DNA from: Schistosoma mansoni
Taxonomy: Eukaryota > Platyhelminthes > Trematoda > Strigeidida > Schistosomatidae
Assembly: GCF_000237925.1 (NCBI RefSeq)
Contig: NC_031497.1
Location: forward strand, 19,551,828 to 19,615,827
Direction of reading: 5' to 3'
Length of the DNA stretch: 64,000 nucleotides
In this document: piece by piece, positions 9,999-23,700 of the stretch
How the letters are laid out: each line of letters starts with the position of its first letter
How positions within the stretch are numbered: the stretch's first letter is position 1
Position numbers and translations under genes: made by a program
Notes under the pieces: generated by a model
What the model saw: only the letters and a program-made list of their open reading frames with translations
The model's database searches: none
What the model was told of the DNA's origin: nothing

Positions 9999-10825
9999 AA
10001 AAATGAATCAATTGTCTAGTTTTTCTAATTTTCAGTAGTTGTCAAGCTGACATAAAACCATGATGAAACTTAATTTTTAATCATTAGTTACTAAAAAAAT
10101 ATTGAAAAAGAAAAAAAGCCATACGTGAATGGATCAACAGACAAATCAAATGATAATTTCAACTATTATAAAATAATCACGTTTCTGAATCAGTTCCATT
10201 CATTGTTTATTTTCAAATTTAATTTCTAGAATAAGTGACAAAACTGAAAAGAAAAAATCGGGGAATCTACAAGAACCATATAACTTCCAGTATTATATAT
10301 ATCCATTTGAGTCTGTTCTGTACATGTATAATTATCTAAATTCCTATGCAATGATTACGTCATTTATGTGATGGGGTGGAGATTTCATTCCCTTAATCAT
10401 GTTCATTATTTTCATTTGACATCAGTAACAAAATGATTAAAAAACAATAATAATAATAATCCAACTTGTGAATTTATAAGGTTCGTTTATGATAATGACG
10501 ACGATAATGATTATACGTGACATTTTTTGAACTGATAATTTGGTAACTAATTTGTTTACAAAAAAAACTAGAAAACTATTGAAATCAGTTAACTATGCTC
10601 ATAGATCAATTTGTAAACAATGACTTCTTTATAACATAGTAATTTAATCGATTAATTTTATTTGCTCATGTATATTTATGTTTGTTAAGCTTAATTAAAA
10701 CAGTAGAATAAATATGAAGCAACAAATTTGAGTATCAATTCATGGTTTATGAATTACTGATATCTTGGAGGGATAAAAGTAAGTTATGTCGAAATTGTAA
10801 CAGAATTGAACAGTTTTGGTATATG
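9999..10825. other. AT-rich non-coding stretch
   Basis: Nothing recognisable. It is anonymous AT-rich sequence with A-runs. Confidence 0.5.
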
Positions 10826-10990
10826 ATTGAGATCATGAATTGATGAATGTTAAACCACCATTAGAAACCTGGAAGCACTGGATGGCCGTTCCGTCTTAGT
10901 ATAGGACTTCTCAGAAGTGTACGTCCACGATCCCTCATACAGGAATTGAACCCAGGGCCTTAACCTTTAGACCACTGAACCGGAGGTCCT
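10826..10990 (-). mobile_element. tRNA-derived SINE, decayed hammerhead (family 2)
   Basis: On the minus strand it reads CAGTGGTCTAAAGGTTAAGG (A-box-like), GGGTTCAATTCC (B-box-like), GGATCGTGGACG, CTGAGAAG in place of CTGANGAG, then GGAAC in place of GAAAC. The ribozyme is dead. Confidence 0.75.
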
Positions 10991-10998
10991 GGGTTCTA

Positions 10999-11085
10999 TT
11001 CCACAGTATGCACATATGCCAATAAGAGACTGATCAATCGCAGTTCCAAAAATCAATGAGAAGATTCAGACAAACAATACAAAGT
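10999..11085 (+). mobile_element. 3' tail fragment of an Sm-alpha SINE
   Basis: CAGTATGCACATATGCCAAT, AAGAGACTGATCAATCGCAG and GATTCAGACAAACAATAC match the 3' part of the copies at 7150 and 9738. It directly abuts the minus family-2 copy, which suggests one SINE inserted next to or into the other. Confidence 0.7.
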
Positions 11086-11504
11086 GAATTCTAATTTCAG
11101 GATTGTTTATAGAAATAATAATATTGGAGAAAACAGATCTTTACAATTAATTCAATCAATTGTTTCAATTAGAACAATGAATACTCTAAAGATGATAGAA
11201 GGTTAAAATGATTGCTGAATTCTCATGTTCAATAAAATGTTACAAAGAGAAACAACAAACATGAATCCAATTAAATACATGTTGGGAAGGAGTTATCAAA
11301 TAACTAAGTAAGTCAACTATATTTGTTGGTAGTAGTAATGCAACTTTATGATACTGTAAATTGTGTTTATACATTAAATTAATCTCAAGTGATCCTCAGT
11401 TTAAAGTCTGAAAAAATCTAACTACTATTTAGTGTACATTGAATACAAAATCAGTACACTTACAAATAAAGAAATTAAAGTCATCCTCGTTGAACAAGAC
11501 AGTG

Positions 11505-11810
11505 GCTATCTGAATTTAATAGCTCAGTAGATCAACCATTGAGTGTTTGAAGTGAAAGGTGCTGGATTCGAGTCCGAGTTTAAACATGAACACTGGGATA
11601 TAGGTACTTCTAAATGAAGAGTACTAAATAAAATGAAACATACTTCCTGAATTCCTTTACTAACAACTACCCAACTTTAACTATAAAAATATTTTTGATC
11701 TAATGGCAATATCGAAGCAATACATTCTGGATGCATTTTTACTGAAGGTGAATGACCAATTGCAGTCCATAACATCAACGAAAGGATGATTTAAAAACCT
11801 ACAAATGAAA
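11505..11810 (+). mobile_element. Old Sm-alpha-type SINE, decayed
   Basis: A-box-like ATAGCTCAGTAGATCAACC and B-box-like GGATTCGAGTCC are followed by a hammerhead block reduced to AATGAAGAG, GAAAC and CTGAATTCC. The 3' part (GGCAATATCGAAGC, GACCAATTGCAGTCC) is clear. It is much more diverged than the 7150 copy. Confidence 0.75.
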
Positions 11811-12889
11811 TAAAATTAAGAACAACAATATTTACAAAATACAATGAATTGATTGTGTGTCGTATTTTTCCACTTGAGCTGCAAAGAAACTAGTAGTTTT
11901 AGTTATTTTGAAAAATGGACATAATTTTTAATTAAAAGACTGAACTGCCCAACAATAATGAGTAATTTTTTTTGGAATATAAATAAAGTTGTCTGTACCC
12001 TCCAGTATTATTGTTCTCCTATTGTCCTTTTTTTTGGGGGGGGGTTGAGAAGAACATGAAGCGATATATAAACTGAAGAGGTTGACCTCTGAGGACCTAC
12101 AGTGATGTTTCGAATGACAAAAATGAAGGTGGAATAAACATATCGCCACAAGTTGAAAGGATTTCGAAGGGGACTAGAGTAGTATGCTTTAAATTCTGTA
12201 AAACAAGTTCTGAGCATCAGTACACATATTTGCTGGATATAACAATGCCGCAAATCATTTCTTAATACAGAAGTACATATGAATGATGTTAAAAGGGACT
12301 AACGTAAATAAATACACTATAAACAAATTAAACGAAAAGAATTATAAACTGAATTTTGATTTACTATCTTGAAAACAATTTATTCTCTAAGACTGGGACA
12401 TTGAAACTGTCTGGTTTTAATAGTAAGATAAAACATGGAAGTAAATAAAACTTACTAATGTGATATAGCTTTACAGAGTAATGAGACTGCACAAATTATA
12501 TAACCTCTGGCAACATTCATTCACTTTACTTAATAATATGTTCTTTACCTACAATCTACTACATTTACAAGCAGAATAAGGATACACTGTTTTGTAGGTT
12601 TGATATAAGTATTACATGAATTCAACTGAGCTAGCGTTCTGTTAGTGTATTCAAAAAATGCTTATCTATAGTGTGTTTATATATCAGGACTGTAATCAGA
12701 AAACATGAAATTGATTGTTAGACAAGAAATCGATTAAAATTATCAGACGACAGTTTTATTTCAGAGAATGCATAGCCAAAACTGAAAAGCACGACAACTC
12801 CAAATCCTTTATTCTGAACTCAAAGGGTGAAAGATAAGTTCATTCTTAAGTTAATAACTTGTTTTAAAAAATATTTCGTCTTGACAATA
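11811..12889. other. AT-rich non-coding stretch
   Basis: No supportable gene. It contains a T/G run near 12027-12045. Minus-strand open frames around 11928-12253 lack homology or splice support. Confidence 0.5.
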
Positions 12890-12892
12890 TTA

Positions 12893-13222
12893 CTTACTTA
12901 CTTACTTACGCCTGTTACTCCCAATGGAGCATAGGCCACCGACCAGCATTCTCCAACCCATTCAGTTTGTCATGGGCCTTCTTTTGTAGCTCTATCCAGT
13001 TCTTGTTCATTCTTCTCATGTCTGTCTCTATTTCTCGGCATAATGTGTTCTTTGGTCTTTCTCTTCTCCTTTGGCCTTCAGGATTCCATGTGAGGGCTTG
13101 TCTTGTGACACGATCGGGTGATTTCCTCAATGTGTGCCCAATCCACTTCCAGCGCTTCCTCCTCCGCTGGAATCTGGTTTGTTGTCTCCCACTGTAATTT
13201 GTTGCTGATAAAGTCTGGCCAA
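12893..13222 (-). mobile_element. 3' end of an RTE-type LINE (5'-truncated)
   Basis: The minus strand encodes the RT C-terminal region with motifs [22 protein letters not shown] and [11 protein letters not shown], matching the near full-length element at 59919-63094 over the same part. It ends with GTAAGTAAGTAAGTAA-type repeats, the tail usual for RTE elements. The reading frame is open to a stop near 12915. Confidence 0.85.
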
Positions 13223-13228
13223 CGGATC

Positions 13229-13312
13229 TGAAACCCGGGTAAAGGAGGAGGGTCGGGCATGGGGTTAGCGACCCCATCCCGTAGAAAACAAACTCTCTAA
13301 AAAAACGCTGAC
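13229..13312 (+). mobile_element. Inverted 5' UTR piece of the same RTE LINE
   Basis: AAAGGAGGAGGG, GGGGTTAGCGACCCCATCCC, GTAGAAAAC and AAAACGCTGA match the reverse complement of about 62975-63050, the 5' end of the full element. Here it is in the opposite orientation to the adjacent 3' piece, with the element's 5' end at the junction. Confidence 0.75.
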
Positions 13313-13697
13313 CAGAAAATCGACAATATTCCCTTATCGAAATGTCATTTCCGGAAAAGGTTTATATAAAACGTTTAACTACTGAAAGTTTGGTTCAGTA
13401 GTTTAAATTTATAGCTATTTTTATTTGACATTTTATCATTGCAAATTTTAGAAGTGACTTCTAAAACAAGTTTTCTTCAGAGACAGGAGCTAACACCACG
13501 AATTTAGCTTAACAAACTAATTTATTAAATCATCAGGTGCTTTGATTAGATTAGTCAAAATGGTTGTTGTTATTGATATGATTAACTTATCAGGATGTTA
13601 ACTCAGACTATGAATTTGAGATTATTAAGTGCATGGATTATTAAAATTTATGCTATTTTTTAGAATCGAATCCCCCAAAAACAAGAGATGACGATCA

Positions 13698-13735
13698 ACC
13701 AATGGCCTATGCTCCATTGGGAGTAACACCGGGTC
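13698..13735 (+). mobile_element. Tiny 3' fragment of the RTE LINE
   Basis: TGGCCTATGCTCCATTGGGA, followed by GTAACA, matches the last bases of the LINE on the minus strand at 12910-12945, here on the plus strand. Confidence 0.6.
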
Positions 13736-13739
13736 TTAA

Positions 13740-16700
13740 ATTGTTGTTTTAACAGAACCGGGAAATGATGATTCCAATCACTTGTAAGTGGAGTAACTGG
13801 AGGAGAAGCATCAAAGAAAGCAAGAAAAGAGTTGGGGAGAATAATATATTTGATTAGAGGCAGAAGTGAATAAACATGAAATTATCAACCTTATCGTATA
13901 AAAGGGGGAGGTATCTCGCATGGGCTCTACTAAGATATGCCCATAGTGGTTGATTGAATGTTCTCAGCTACTTGTGTTCTTTAAAACTATTGAGGTTAAC
14001 ATAAATATCGAAAGGCGATGAATGCATTTATTCTGAGGGTTCGTTTACCGCTACAGAATGTTAGTGGGTCTGTCAGATAGAAACCTAAACATTAAACCTC
14101 TAGGTGAGTAAGCCATGACAAGTTCTTCTATTAAAGAAACTGCTTTTATGATTATTATGACTGAAACATTAATCTGTATCAATTAATATATGCACCAATC
14201 CGAACCCGGATCTATAGTTTTCTATGCTGAGTGCACTAATTCGTCTTTGGGTTAATTTCTTACGTCTTGACCAATAACACTGTGACTACCATGACTAACA
14301 TTCAGCTGATATTGAGATATCTTAATTCCTACTGGTCTATTCTTAGTATTGAGTTCGAACAAGGGAGCAGAACAACCGAGCTTCTGTTACTCTATATTTC
14401 AAGCACTCATAGATTTATGTACATAAATTACCGAACGGTAACATAGTCCAAATTGCGAACCACAACCAAGCCATATATGAGAGAGACTTAAACGAAAGGT
14501 GAGTAATTATTTATCAATAATTAAATGCATAGCAGTAGTTAGAAAAAAGCTTTAGTGAGGCTATAGTTTATGGACGACTTTTGAGTGACGCTAAACTGAC
14601 CTTGAGAGTGTTCACCTAATAACTAGGACTAAATGAGAGTTATAAACCAGTGTGAGGAATTAGAATTATGATTTACAGTTGGTGGTTAAGGTTAGGAATT
14701 AGATTTAGTGTTCTCATCACAAACTAACATCCGTTGTTATGCGAAAACTCTACTTAGCCAAATGGATAAATGAATTTCGCGCCAAAATCCGAGACCTGTT
14801 GTCTTATACCTGAATGGTACGTCCATGAATTATAGTCTCGCCAGAGCTTTCAGGGTTCACTCCGTTTTAACAACAATATTTAAATTTTCAAAATTATTAT
14901 TACAACAAAACCACAACCTTTCTTAACTGAAAGTGAATCGTATATCTTGAAGTGAATGTGTACATGAAAAACAAATGTTATCAGAAGAGAATCCGAGAAA
15001 AAGGAAGTTATCATAAAAGTATCGAACTATAAGGGAAAAAATAAATAGCATTTTCAAGATGAAATCTGGAAAAAATGTTTAGTCACACTCAATAAACTAA
15101 AAGTTGAAATAAGTACTACAGTTTGTAAAAAATGAAACATTTAAGGTTAACAGTGATCCATTTGTTTAATATTGTTTATTACAATGCAAGATTGTTGACA
15201 TTTGATACTGATTACATCTACTTTGTCCATTAGATTATTTTGAGATTATCAAAACCTTGGAATCACAAGTTACCCATATTGACAAACAAGTGTAGCGATA
15301 GCAGCTTCAACTTCCAAAATGGTCATAAACTTGTTTATGTGGAATACGATTGACTACTGTTGCAATGTACTAACGATTGCCTCACCAGGAAGTATACTTA
15401 TTAAGTCAACATTCGGTTAACCTTTCTGTGACACGATACTGCACAAGAAAAAAATAGAGTTTGATTGGCCCAAACCAGGGTTACAAGCGACACTCCATAT
15501 AAGATCTCGACCTGCTTGTGTTTAACACTTCTGCGAAATATTACTGTTTATTGATCCTTATCAATCTGCAGAACAGGTATCGTTTGAAAAATCAAGTCCT
15601 ACTCAATTGATTAGACTAAACGGTTTTACTAGCTGACCACTGTTAATCATAAACAGATTTTGATAATGAGACAATAGGTACTATGAAATTGGACAATTTC
15701 GGTAGTGTAAAAATGAGTTAGATGCTTTTCATCTAGTTAAACAGTAAGTTAATATTGCACAAGAGCAATTGAGGAAATATACACAGCTACTCAATAATTA
15801 AGTATAAGTCAATGGACTTGTACATACTTTGTGAGAGAACTAATGGCGATATTGTCTGTGAAATTGAAATGGAGTGGAGCAGGTTTGAAACCCGTGGTTC
15901 AATGGTTGGAAGTTAATTTCCTATGTCTTCAAATCAACGTTTCGAACGTCAAATTGTTAGGTAAAATGAAGGTTATTCTCTCCATTGTTAACTATAGGAA
16001 ACTAGTTGACACTCAGTATATATTCAGCTAACAGATTTCAATTCATTAATCGTTTTAATTATTTCACAAAGAAATTACAATGTATTTTAATTTAAGTGAA
16101 GTTGAAACTAATAAACAGAACAGATAAAATGATGAACAACTGTCTACTTAAATAAACGGTTATGAGTAGTTAATATAACTGTGTGAAAAAAACACGCAAC
16201 TGGAAATTCCATATTAATAAATATTAAACAAAATGACAGAAAACTAAAATCTATTCGAATGTCAGCGTTAAATACTTGGGAAAAAATACGGTAGTATGGT
16301 AGTCATATACTCCACCTCTATCATTAGTCAAACGACAAGTTTGTAACATATTTATCATACTATATTGCAACCATGATGTTTTGATCGTCGTGAAGAAAAC
16401 AACTGTATGAAAAAAACAAAGTTAAGAAATACAAGTGAAATAGTAATGCAACAATTAATGAGAACAGATCAATTCAGGTGACAAATGAATGAAAAAAAGA
16501 AGCAACAATACATCATGAGAAGGAATAAATAAAAGTAGACAGACGATTAATTGTTCATTAAACAATATTACAATATAATAAGCTCCCTATGAAGGGATAC
16601 ACAAATATCTATGATTGATTAAAAGCTAAATTCTATCAGTGCGTTTAAAAATAAATGCATAAGAGAGAAAAAATGCGAATAAGATATAGATATATATCAC

Positions 16701-17255
16701 AGTATATTGTGTAATGAATTCCTTTGGAATTTGAACATGCGCTCAAAATTGAAATTGCACAATGCATTATGTAAAAATGCAATTTGTGGAGATCAGAGTT
16801 GTAGTCAAACGTTTAATGACTAGGAAATAAAATAAAAACTTATTGACAAAGCACACATACACGATAACATTGAAGGATAGTAATTTTTACAATGGATACG
16901 TATATTTAAGCATTTTTCAGATTTACGTATTAATATCACAAAGCACAGTCTATCAGATAGATAGGCTAGTAAGTTAATGATAAATTTGGAGAGAGATCAC
17001 AAACTTACTGGTAAATTTAATTATGAGCTATAATACCTTTAAACAAGAGTTATTATCATTTTTTTGAGGGTAAGACAAAGTAAAAAGATATTTTTTTAAA
17101 TGCAAATTTTACTGAAAGTATCATTTCAAATTGTCTTCTTTACAAATATGACTCTGTGAACCAAGTGTAAAATGACGGATAAATATTACGATGGAAAAAA
17201 GACAAGACATAAAAATCAAAAACATATACAAGATAGAATAATGAAAAAGCATTTT
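13740..17255. other. Long non-coding stretch downstream of the RGS gene
   Basis: No gene or clear mobile element that I can support. It is AT-rich, with a GTTAAGGTTAGGAATTAGA stretch near 14680 reminiscent of degenerate TTAGGG-like repeat. The open frame at 15831-16031 has no support. Confidence 0.5.
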
Positions 17256-17259
17256 CTTG

Positions 17260-17265
17260 TTTATT
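17260..17265 (-). promoter_or_regulatory. Poly(A) signal of the RGS gene
   Basis: AATAAA on the minus strand, 66 nt past the stop codon at 17333-17331. Confidence 0.7.
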
Positions 17266-17330
17266 CAAAATAAGCAGGATAGAACTATTGCAACAGTCCA
17301 CCACCAGCTCAGGCGTGGAAGATTTGGTTA

Positions 17331-17720
17331 CTATTCAATTCCAGTAAAATTAACTGTTGCAGTGACTTGAGTACCAACGCCGGGACCACTTGACAAAGCA
17401 GAAGTATTCGAATTGATTCCGCTACTACGTTGCTGTTTTTTAGACTTTTTCTTATCACCACGAAATAATTCACGATAAACATCAGATCGTAGGAAACGAC
17501 AATAAGAATCAGATTTCATTAAATGAAAAATGTGTTCTTCAGCTGCTTCAAAGCAATAACGATTTGGTGTTGTATTAGATTCATCATCTATTTGACGTCT
17601 TACTAGATCAGCAATTCTACTGTCAATATTTATTGGTTCTACTGCATTTGGAGCTAAATACTGCTGATATATATTCATAATGGATTGACGAACTTCACGC
17701 AGTGGAGCACCTTTGAGTAC
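17331..17720 (-). CDS. RGS gene exon 8: second half of RGS domain and C-terminus
   Basis: Residues 582-710. It has [28 protein letters not shown], then [20 protein letters not shown], the closing helices of the RGS box. A Lys-rich then Ser/Gly/Thr-rich tail of about 45 residues ends at TAG. Confidence 0.95.
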   Translation of the reverse strand, partial: VLKGAPLREVRQSIMNIYQQYLAPNAVEPINIDSRIADLVRRQIDDESNTTPNRYCFEAAEEHIFHLMKSDSYCRFLRSDVYRELFRGDKKKSKKQQRSSGINSNTSALSSGPGVGTQVTATVNFTGIE

Positions 17721-20700
17721 CTACAAATAAATAGATTATAACAAATTAGACAACAATTTACTTTTTTACCTGGATTATAACAAAAAATATGTCTTAGATA
17801 CCACAACAAACAGATATAGGACTCAATTATGTAGAGTGAAGTAGATGAATTGGTGATCGATGAGCCTGAACTATATTGACGAAGCAACCGGGATCGAAAA
17901 AACACTTCAAAGTCAACCCCTGATATATCAACCTAGAACGACCGTTAAGTATATAAAAGCGTCTAACAATACAACTGAAGTATGCATAATACTGAGATTC
18001 AAAACGACAATTTATCTAATGAACGGTTTATTATTGTAAATGGGTTTCAAACTCGTGAGGTATCTGTGGCGATTAATGCGTCTGTACGTCTGCAAAGAAA
18101 AATAGCTTTTGTAATAATCACATTGACATTAATTACAACATATGATAGGGTAAATGACGGTCCGTAATTGTGTCTGAAGTTAGTAATGATCATCAACAAC
18201 CCAAACAGGGACTAAAAGGACACAAATATGGAAACTATTGCGTTTAAACAAAGATTTAAGAGATACACAAAGGCAAGAAGTTATTGTTACAAGAGTTGAG
18301 AGAATATAATTACAGCAATAGACACAGTAAATGTTATTAGTTTATGTAAATACCTTAGAACATTACACAAAGATAAACATAAATTGCACCATACATTCAG
18401 AAATTATCAGGAATGAAACTGGTTATTAAATAGTAACACAGTATAAACCAATAAAAATATAAGTCAAATGAGGAGAGAATTTAGAGATTCCAAGTGAACC
18501 TAACAATGACATTTGTTGAACCATAATTAAGTCAGAATGTTAACCAGGAACTGTACAATGATAAGCTTTCGTGAATGAAACAGTGTTAGCTATTCAAAAG
18601 GTGTTGAATTGGTGAAGGAAACGTCCACTTGTGAATGAGGGGATGAAATGACAGCACATGTGTGCATAAAAACACGAGATAAAGTTATATCTTATCTTAA
18701 TATTTATTAATCTTAGTTAACAAATAATGTTTAATGTTTAGGTTAGGGTGAAGAGTTTTATCTAGATTAAGGATCAAGATTGAGTTAAAATTAGAGCTAG
18801 GATTCGAGTTAGAGCTGGGATTAGAGTCAGATTTAGGGCTAGGACCGGTGATTAGAGTATCTCCGAATCATAACCTTTAGTCATGATCTTTGCACCAAAA
18901 TCTAACGGTTAAGAGCTTGTAGCAAACCTATACGAAGTAGCTAATAATACAAAACAACAATATATTTTTGGTATTATACCATAATCTATTCATCTACACT
19001 AATTCTTTTCTGATTAGTCAAAATGGGTCGTTCGACAGTATAGTTTAACTTTACCTTGGTGACCTAAAACTGAATAGTATGATACAATAAAACTTTAGAA
19101 GTGGTTCTTGCTAATGCTTAGCTTAAAAAAACGAACAAAATACTGACGGGTCTATTCATTTATTAAGTGAAATTTCCCCATCTACGCGAAAACCATTTTT
19201 TCAACAATAACCGATATTTAAGTAAATGTAAACTGTGAAGGAAAAAGTTGATTAAGTGAATGGTTGATGATAGGCATTATGTGGGACAGTGTTAATGCGT
19301 TTCATGTGGAATTTCCTTTGAATACAAAACACTTTTTTCCGTAACTACTTGTATCACACACAAAAATATTTTATTATTTGATCTTAATATTTTGTTCAGT
19401 ATATTTTACTTCGTTTCGCGTAGACGACATCCAGGTAGATTAGTCGGGAACTTCTTTCGGAATCATGAATAATGCTATTGTGAACTATAATAAATCCTTA
19501 AAAACTAGACAAAAGTAAACTGAAAAAAAATTCCTTGAAGTTATCATTTTGAAATTTTCAAACCATGTCGGAAAAATGGAATTCCTAAAATCGGTATCTT
19601 CAGTGTTTGATTTTTAAGGACACTTCAAAATTTTCTATAGATACATATGCATTTCACATTGTATCATAGTCAGTCGGATTTACAATAAACTTTTCCAATT
19701 TTTTTTTAATCTCCTCTCCTGATTTTCGATAACTGGGTTAGCTAGTTCGGAAATGCATCATTCCCCGAAAATCCAACCCGAACCAAACAAAGGAGAATTT
19801 CACGATGATCGATATTTGAAGATGAATGAATTCACAAGTCTCTACCAATAGATTATGGACTTCAAGAGTATTTCAAGTATTCACAAGTATTGATAATATA
19901 TTTTGATATTAATTAGACATGAAGTTGAGAATGAGCATTTCATCCTGTTTGGTACTTATTAAGTTGATCTTGATGTCTGCAATGAGAATTAAGTCTGATA
20001 CTCAATTTTATCTTTTTCAGAAAAGGTAATATCTGTTGTGAATTGGGTAGATTAGTGGATAACAGTCTAGTATTTTTGATTTTCAGTAAAATCATCAGTA
20101 TTAATGTAGGTATAAACACTTGAGAAGTCCCCAGGAAAACGAAACACCCATCTTAGATTTTACCACTATCCACTATCGTCAAAATGAATAAATAGTTACA
20201 ATAACTAAAGATTTCTTTTTCAAGCGGCAGTTTCACTGGTTAAAGCACTCGACATCCAGTTATTTTAGTTGTATTTTGAATCCCATAATATACACTACTT
20301 CGGTTTGATCAACTGGATAATACCAGTGGTTCTTCTACAAGGAGCTCTACTTAAAATTAGGTACATAAAATTATACTTGGTAAGTAAATAACAAGTATGT
20401 AAATTTCTTACTTGACATGCCTGCCAGAATCTCAGATTTTCTGCTGAAAATTCTTTTTCTAACCAACGTTGAAATTCTTCTAAACCAACTGGATCTTTTA
20501 ATAGTTCATGAATTGAAAAACTCCAACGTTTAATACGACGAATAGGTAAATATTTTGGACGTAAATCCGTATTCCAATAATCAGGATTGTCGGAAATCCA
20601 AGGGTTCAATGCACTAACAGGTTCTTGATTAGGATCATAGACTGAAAAAAGAATAATATTTTAAAAAAATTAGTCGATTAAAGCTAACGTACGTGTATTT

Positions 20701-23700
20701 TGACTAGTTTACAAAAATAACCAGTATTCATCAAATGTTTTGATGTTCAAATCACACATTAATCACTTTATTCTGAATGGTTAAGTAATAAATGTTAATG
20801 TCATACATTTGACGATTCCCTTGATAAACTTGAACAAACTAAGCACAAACTACATACAGAATAAAATGAATTAAAGTCTATTTCAAGGATTCACGTCTAC
20901 TGCAAACAGTTTTAAACTACAAGGAGTAATATAATTATACATCAACTTCGGTCTGATTTACAATAGTTTTAATTCTCTCGTTGTTGATAATATGAAATGA
21001 AATTGATCGATCGCCTTTGAAATAGGTGCATCTTGAGTTGACTGCGTTGATAATGCTTTTGAGTAAAAAGTATTTACGTATAGCTGGCTAGTGGCTAGTA
21101 GACGAATTCAGGAAGCACGTTTCATTTTATTATGGACGCTTCAGCTAGAAGTAGCTGGATCTGTGTGTTAATGTTCATTCTGGCACTCGAACCCAGCACT
21201 TTCAGTTCAAACATCTAACACATAACCTACTGAGTTCAGTTAGCCACTAGCTCGAGGCCTTCTTAGAAAAAAATTATTATTATGGAAAATGGGTTTCGGG
21301 ATTCAAGACTATGTTTTTATTTATTTATTTGAACACATAAATATTGGTACAAAGATGCATCAGATATATATGCGCCACATAAAAAATTGTCATTTCATTA
21401 AATTGTGTGAGGGCTATGATACTGCCCAGGTGCCCAGACCGAAACAGGTGGTTTTCTTAGGGGGCCACATCCGGAGCCTTTGACCTAAAGGTCTGATCCA
21501 CAACGCAGCGGAGCATCGTGAGGAAATGCAGTCCCATGGTAGCCGGTGACCGACAATTGGTTCATACGCCATTTGTTCCCTCAGGATACTAGAGCCCATG
21601 TGCACCATTGGTTTGGAATCAGGGTTTTCCAACACCCCTAGGTGGATTTTCCGTGTCCACCAACCCGGTTAAAGCGCCGGACATTCGCTTCGGAGTGAAA
21701 AAAATGACGAACAAAACACAATCCGATAGATAATTGATGCTCAACGACATAATATGGTTGTGATAACCTTTTATGAATTATGATTATTAACGCGAGTTTT
21801 CCGAATGAATTGATATTAAAGGACAATGAAACTGGTCAAAGAATAAGTTTATCTACCAATAAAGACATGTTTATGTTACAAAATATTCAACATAAAAATA
21901 AACATGAATAGAAAGTACTTCAAACACGGTTAATTAAAAGATGCAAGTTTTGTAAGTCATTCACAAGTTAACAGAACTAACATCTGACTCTCAGACTTTA
22001 TTTTAATTTTACGTATCAGTTATTTTAATCAATAAAACTATTAAAAACAGGTTTTATTTAACATATAAAGCTAATGTGAGAAGTAGAATGGGTTTTAACT
22101 CAATGACAAAAACGAATGATCCTTAAGTTATAAAAATACTAAATTTAATTCATTATATGTTAAATATTAAAAAGTAATTTTCATAATGATTGGAAACTGA
22201 AAGTTTTTTTCTTTGTTGACAGTCATCTCAGCAGGGAGTTGCAACAACAAGCACGATAACACTGATTCACTCGAAGTAACACTCAACTACATATCTGTTA
22301 GTAATATATTCATTTAGTGAATCCATCTGAAAATTGATCTTTTGTAAGACTAAACTACTTCATACGAATCATTTGACCTATAAAGACCAATACCCTAAAC
22401 CAAGTCTTCAACGGGCATGATGTTTTTTAAAATCAAAAATTACCGAGCGATCAAGAGGAAATCAAATAATTTATTAGAGACTTATAACTTAATCATGATT
22501 TATTGAGTGGAAATTAGGAACACTATAAGGCATTGAGTTGAAGTTGTATTTTATGTGATAACTAAAGATACAATCCAACTGAATAAACAGAAGTAGGTGG
22601 AGCAAGACTCGGGAACCTACGATCTGGTAGTTGAAAGTCTAACGCCCTAACTACAAAACAGATGATTCGTTAAAGAGCTTCAGAGACTATATGACATGAT
22701 AAAATAAATCCTACTTTTTATTATCTACAATCATATTAACGCTGATATTTAAAGAGAGAGAAAAAAATGATTAACTACCCGAATTAGGTGAACTAGCAGT
22801 AATTCCCCCCATATGTCCGGCTGATCCATGTCCACTAGAAATTTGACCAGCTGTCGAGAAATTATGTGCGCCATTTCCTGTTCCACTGTTGGTACGAGCT
22901 AATGACATTGAAGTCAATGATGTGATTCCATTAAATCCAGTAGCTGAAATACTACGAGTATGTTGGATTAATTTATCACCGGATGTACGTAATATAGATG
23001 TTGGCGTAGTGGCAGAAGTAGAATTAGTATTCACATTTAAACTACCTAATGCCAATTGACTGGTAGAAGTTGTATTCGGTTGGTTTATTCCACTTGTGGA
23101 TGGTGCAGAAAAACCAACAGATGTTGATGTAGATAAAAGCAAATCGAATTCAGAATACTGATCGGCAAAGTTCTGAAACAGTAAACAAGTGAATGACAAA
23201 AATAGTCACCTACCTGTTATGTATATAAGAGAAACGAAAGGAAATAAGAAGACAGAAAATGAATATTCTTGGTCAAAAATTAATAGATTGATATCATATG
23301 TTTTGTTATCCTTTCTTTCTAGGACTTAGCATAATGGGAATACAATCAATTTCATCAATATAGTGTCAACCAACTTCCACATTACTCTCTGGATGCCATC
23401 TTATCACATGCTAACTAGTGTGATTGCACTTAATTTGACGATTCAGTGAATGTATTAAGTTGAGGAATCTGAAATGCAGAATAAACGCAACTCAGAAGTA
23501 TTCCTCGACAGTCTTACATTCTAGATCGAAAGTCATACTGTTTGGTTTGTGAGCGCTAGGGAGATTATAACCTGATCACCTAAATATCAGTGTGAACAGA
23601 ATGGAATTGGAAACTGAAATCCAGTGATCAAAAGTTGAAAACCTACACTAATGAGATAAACTTTACACTTTAAAATCATATGACTGTAAGTGGACTAGTA

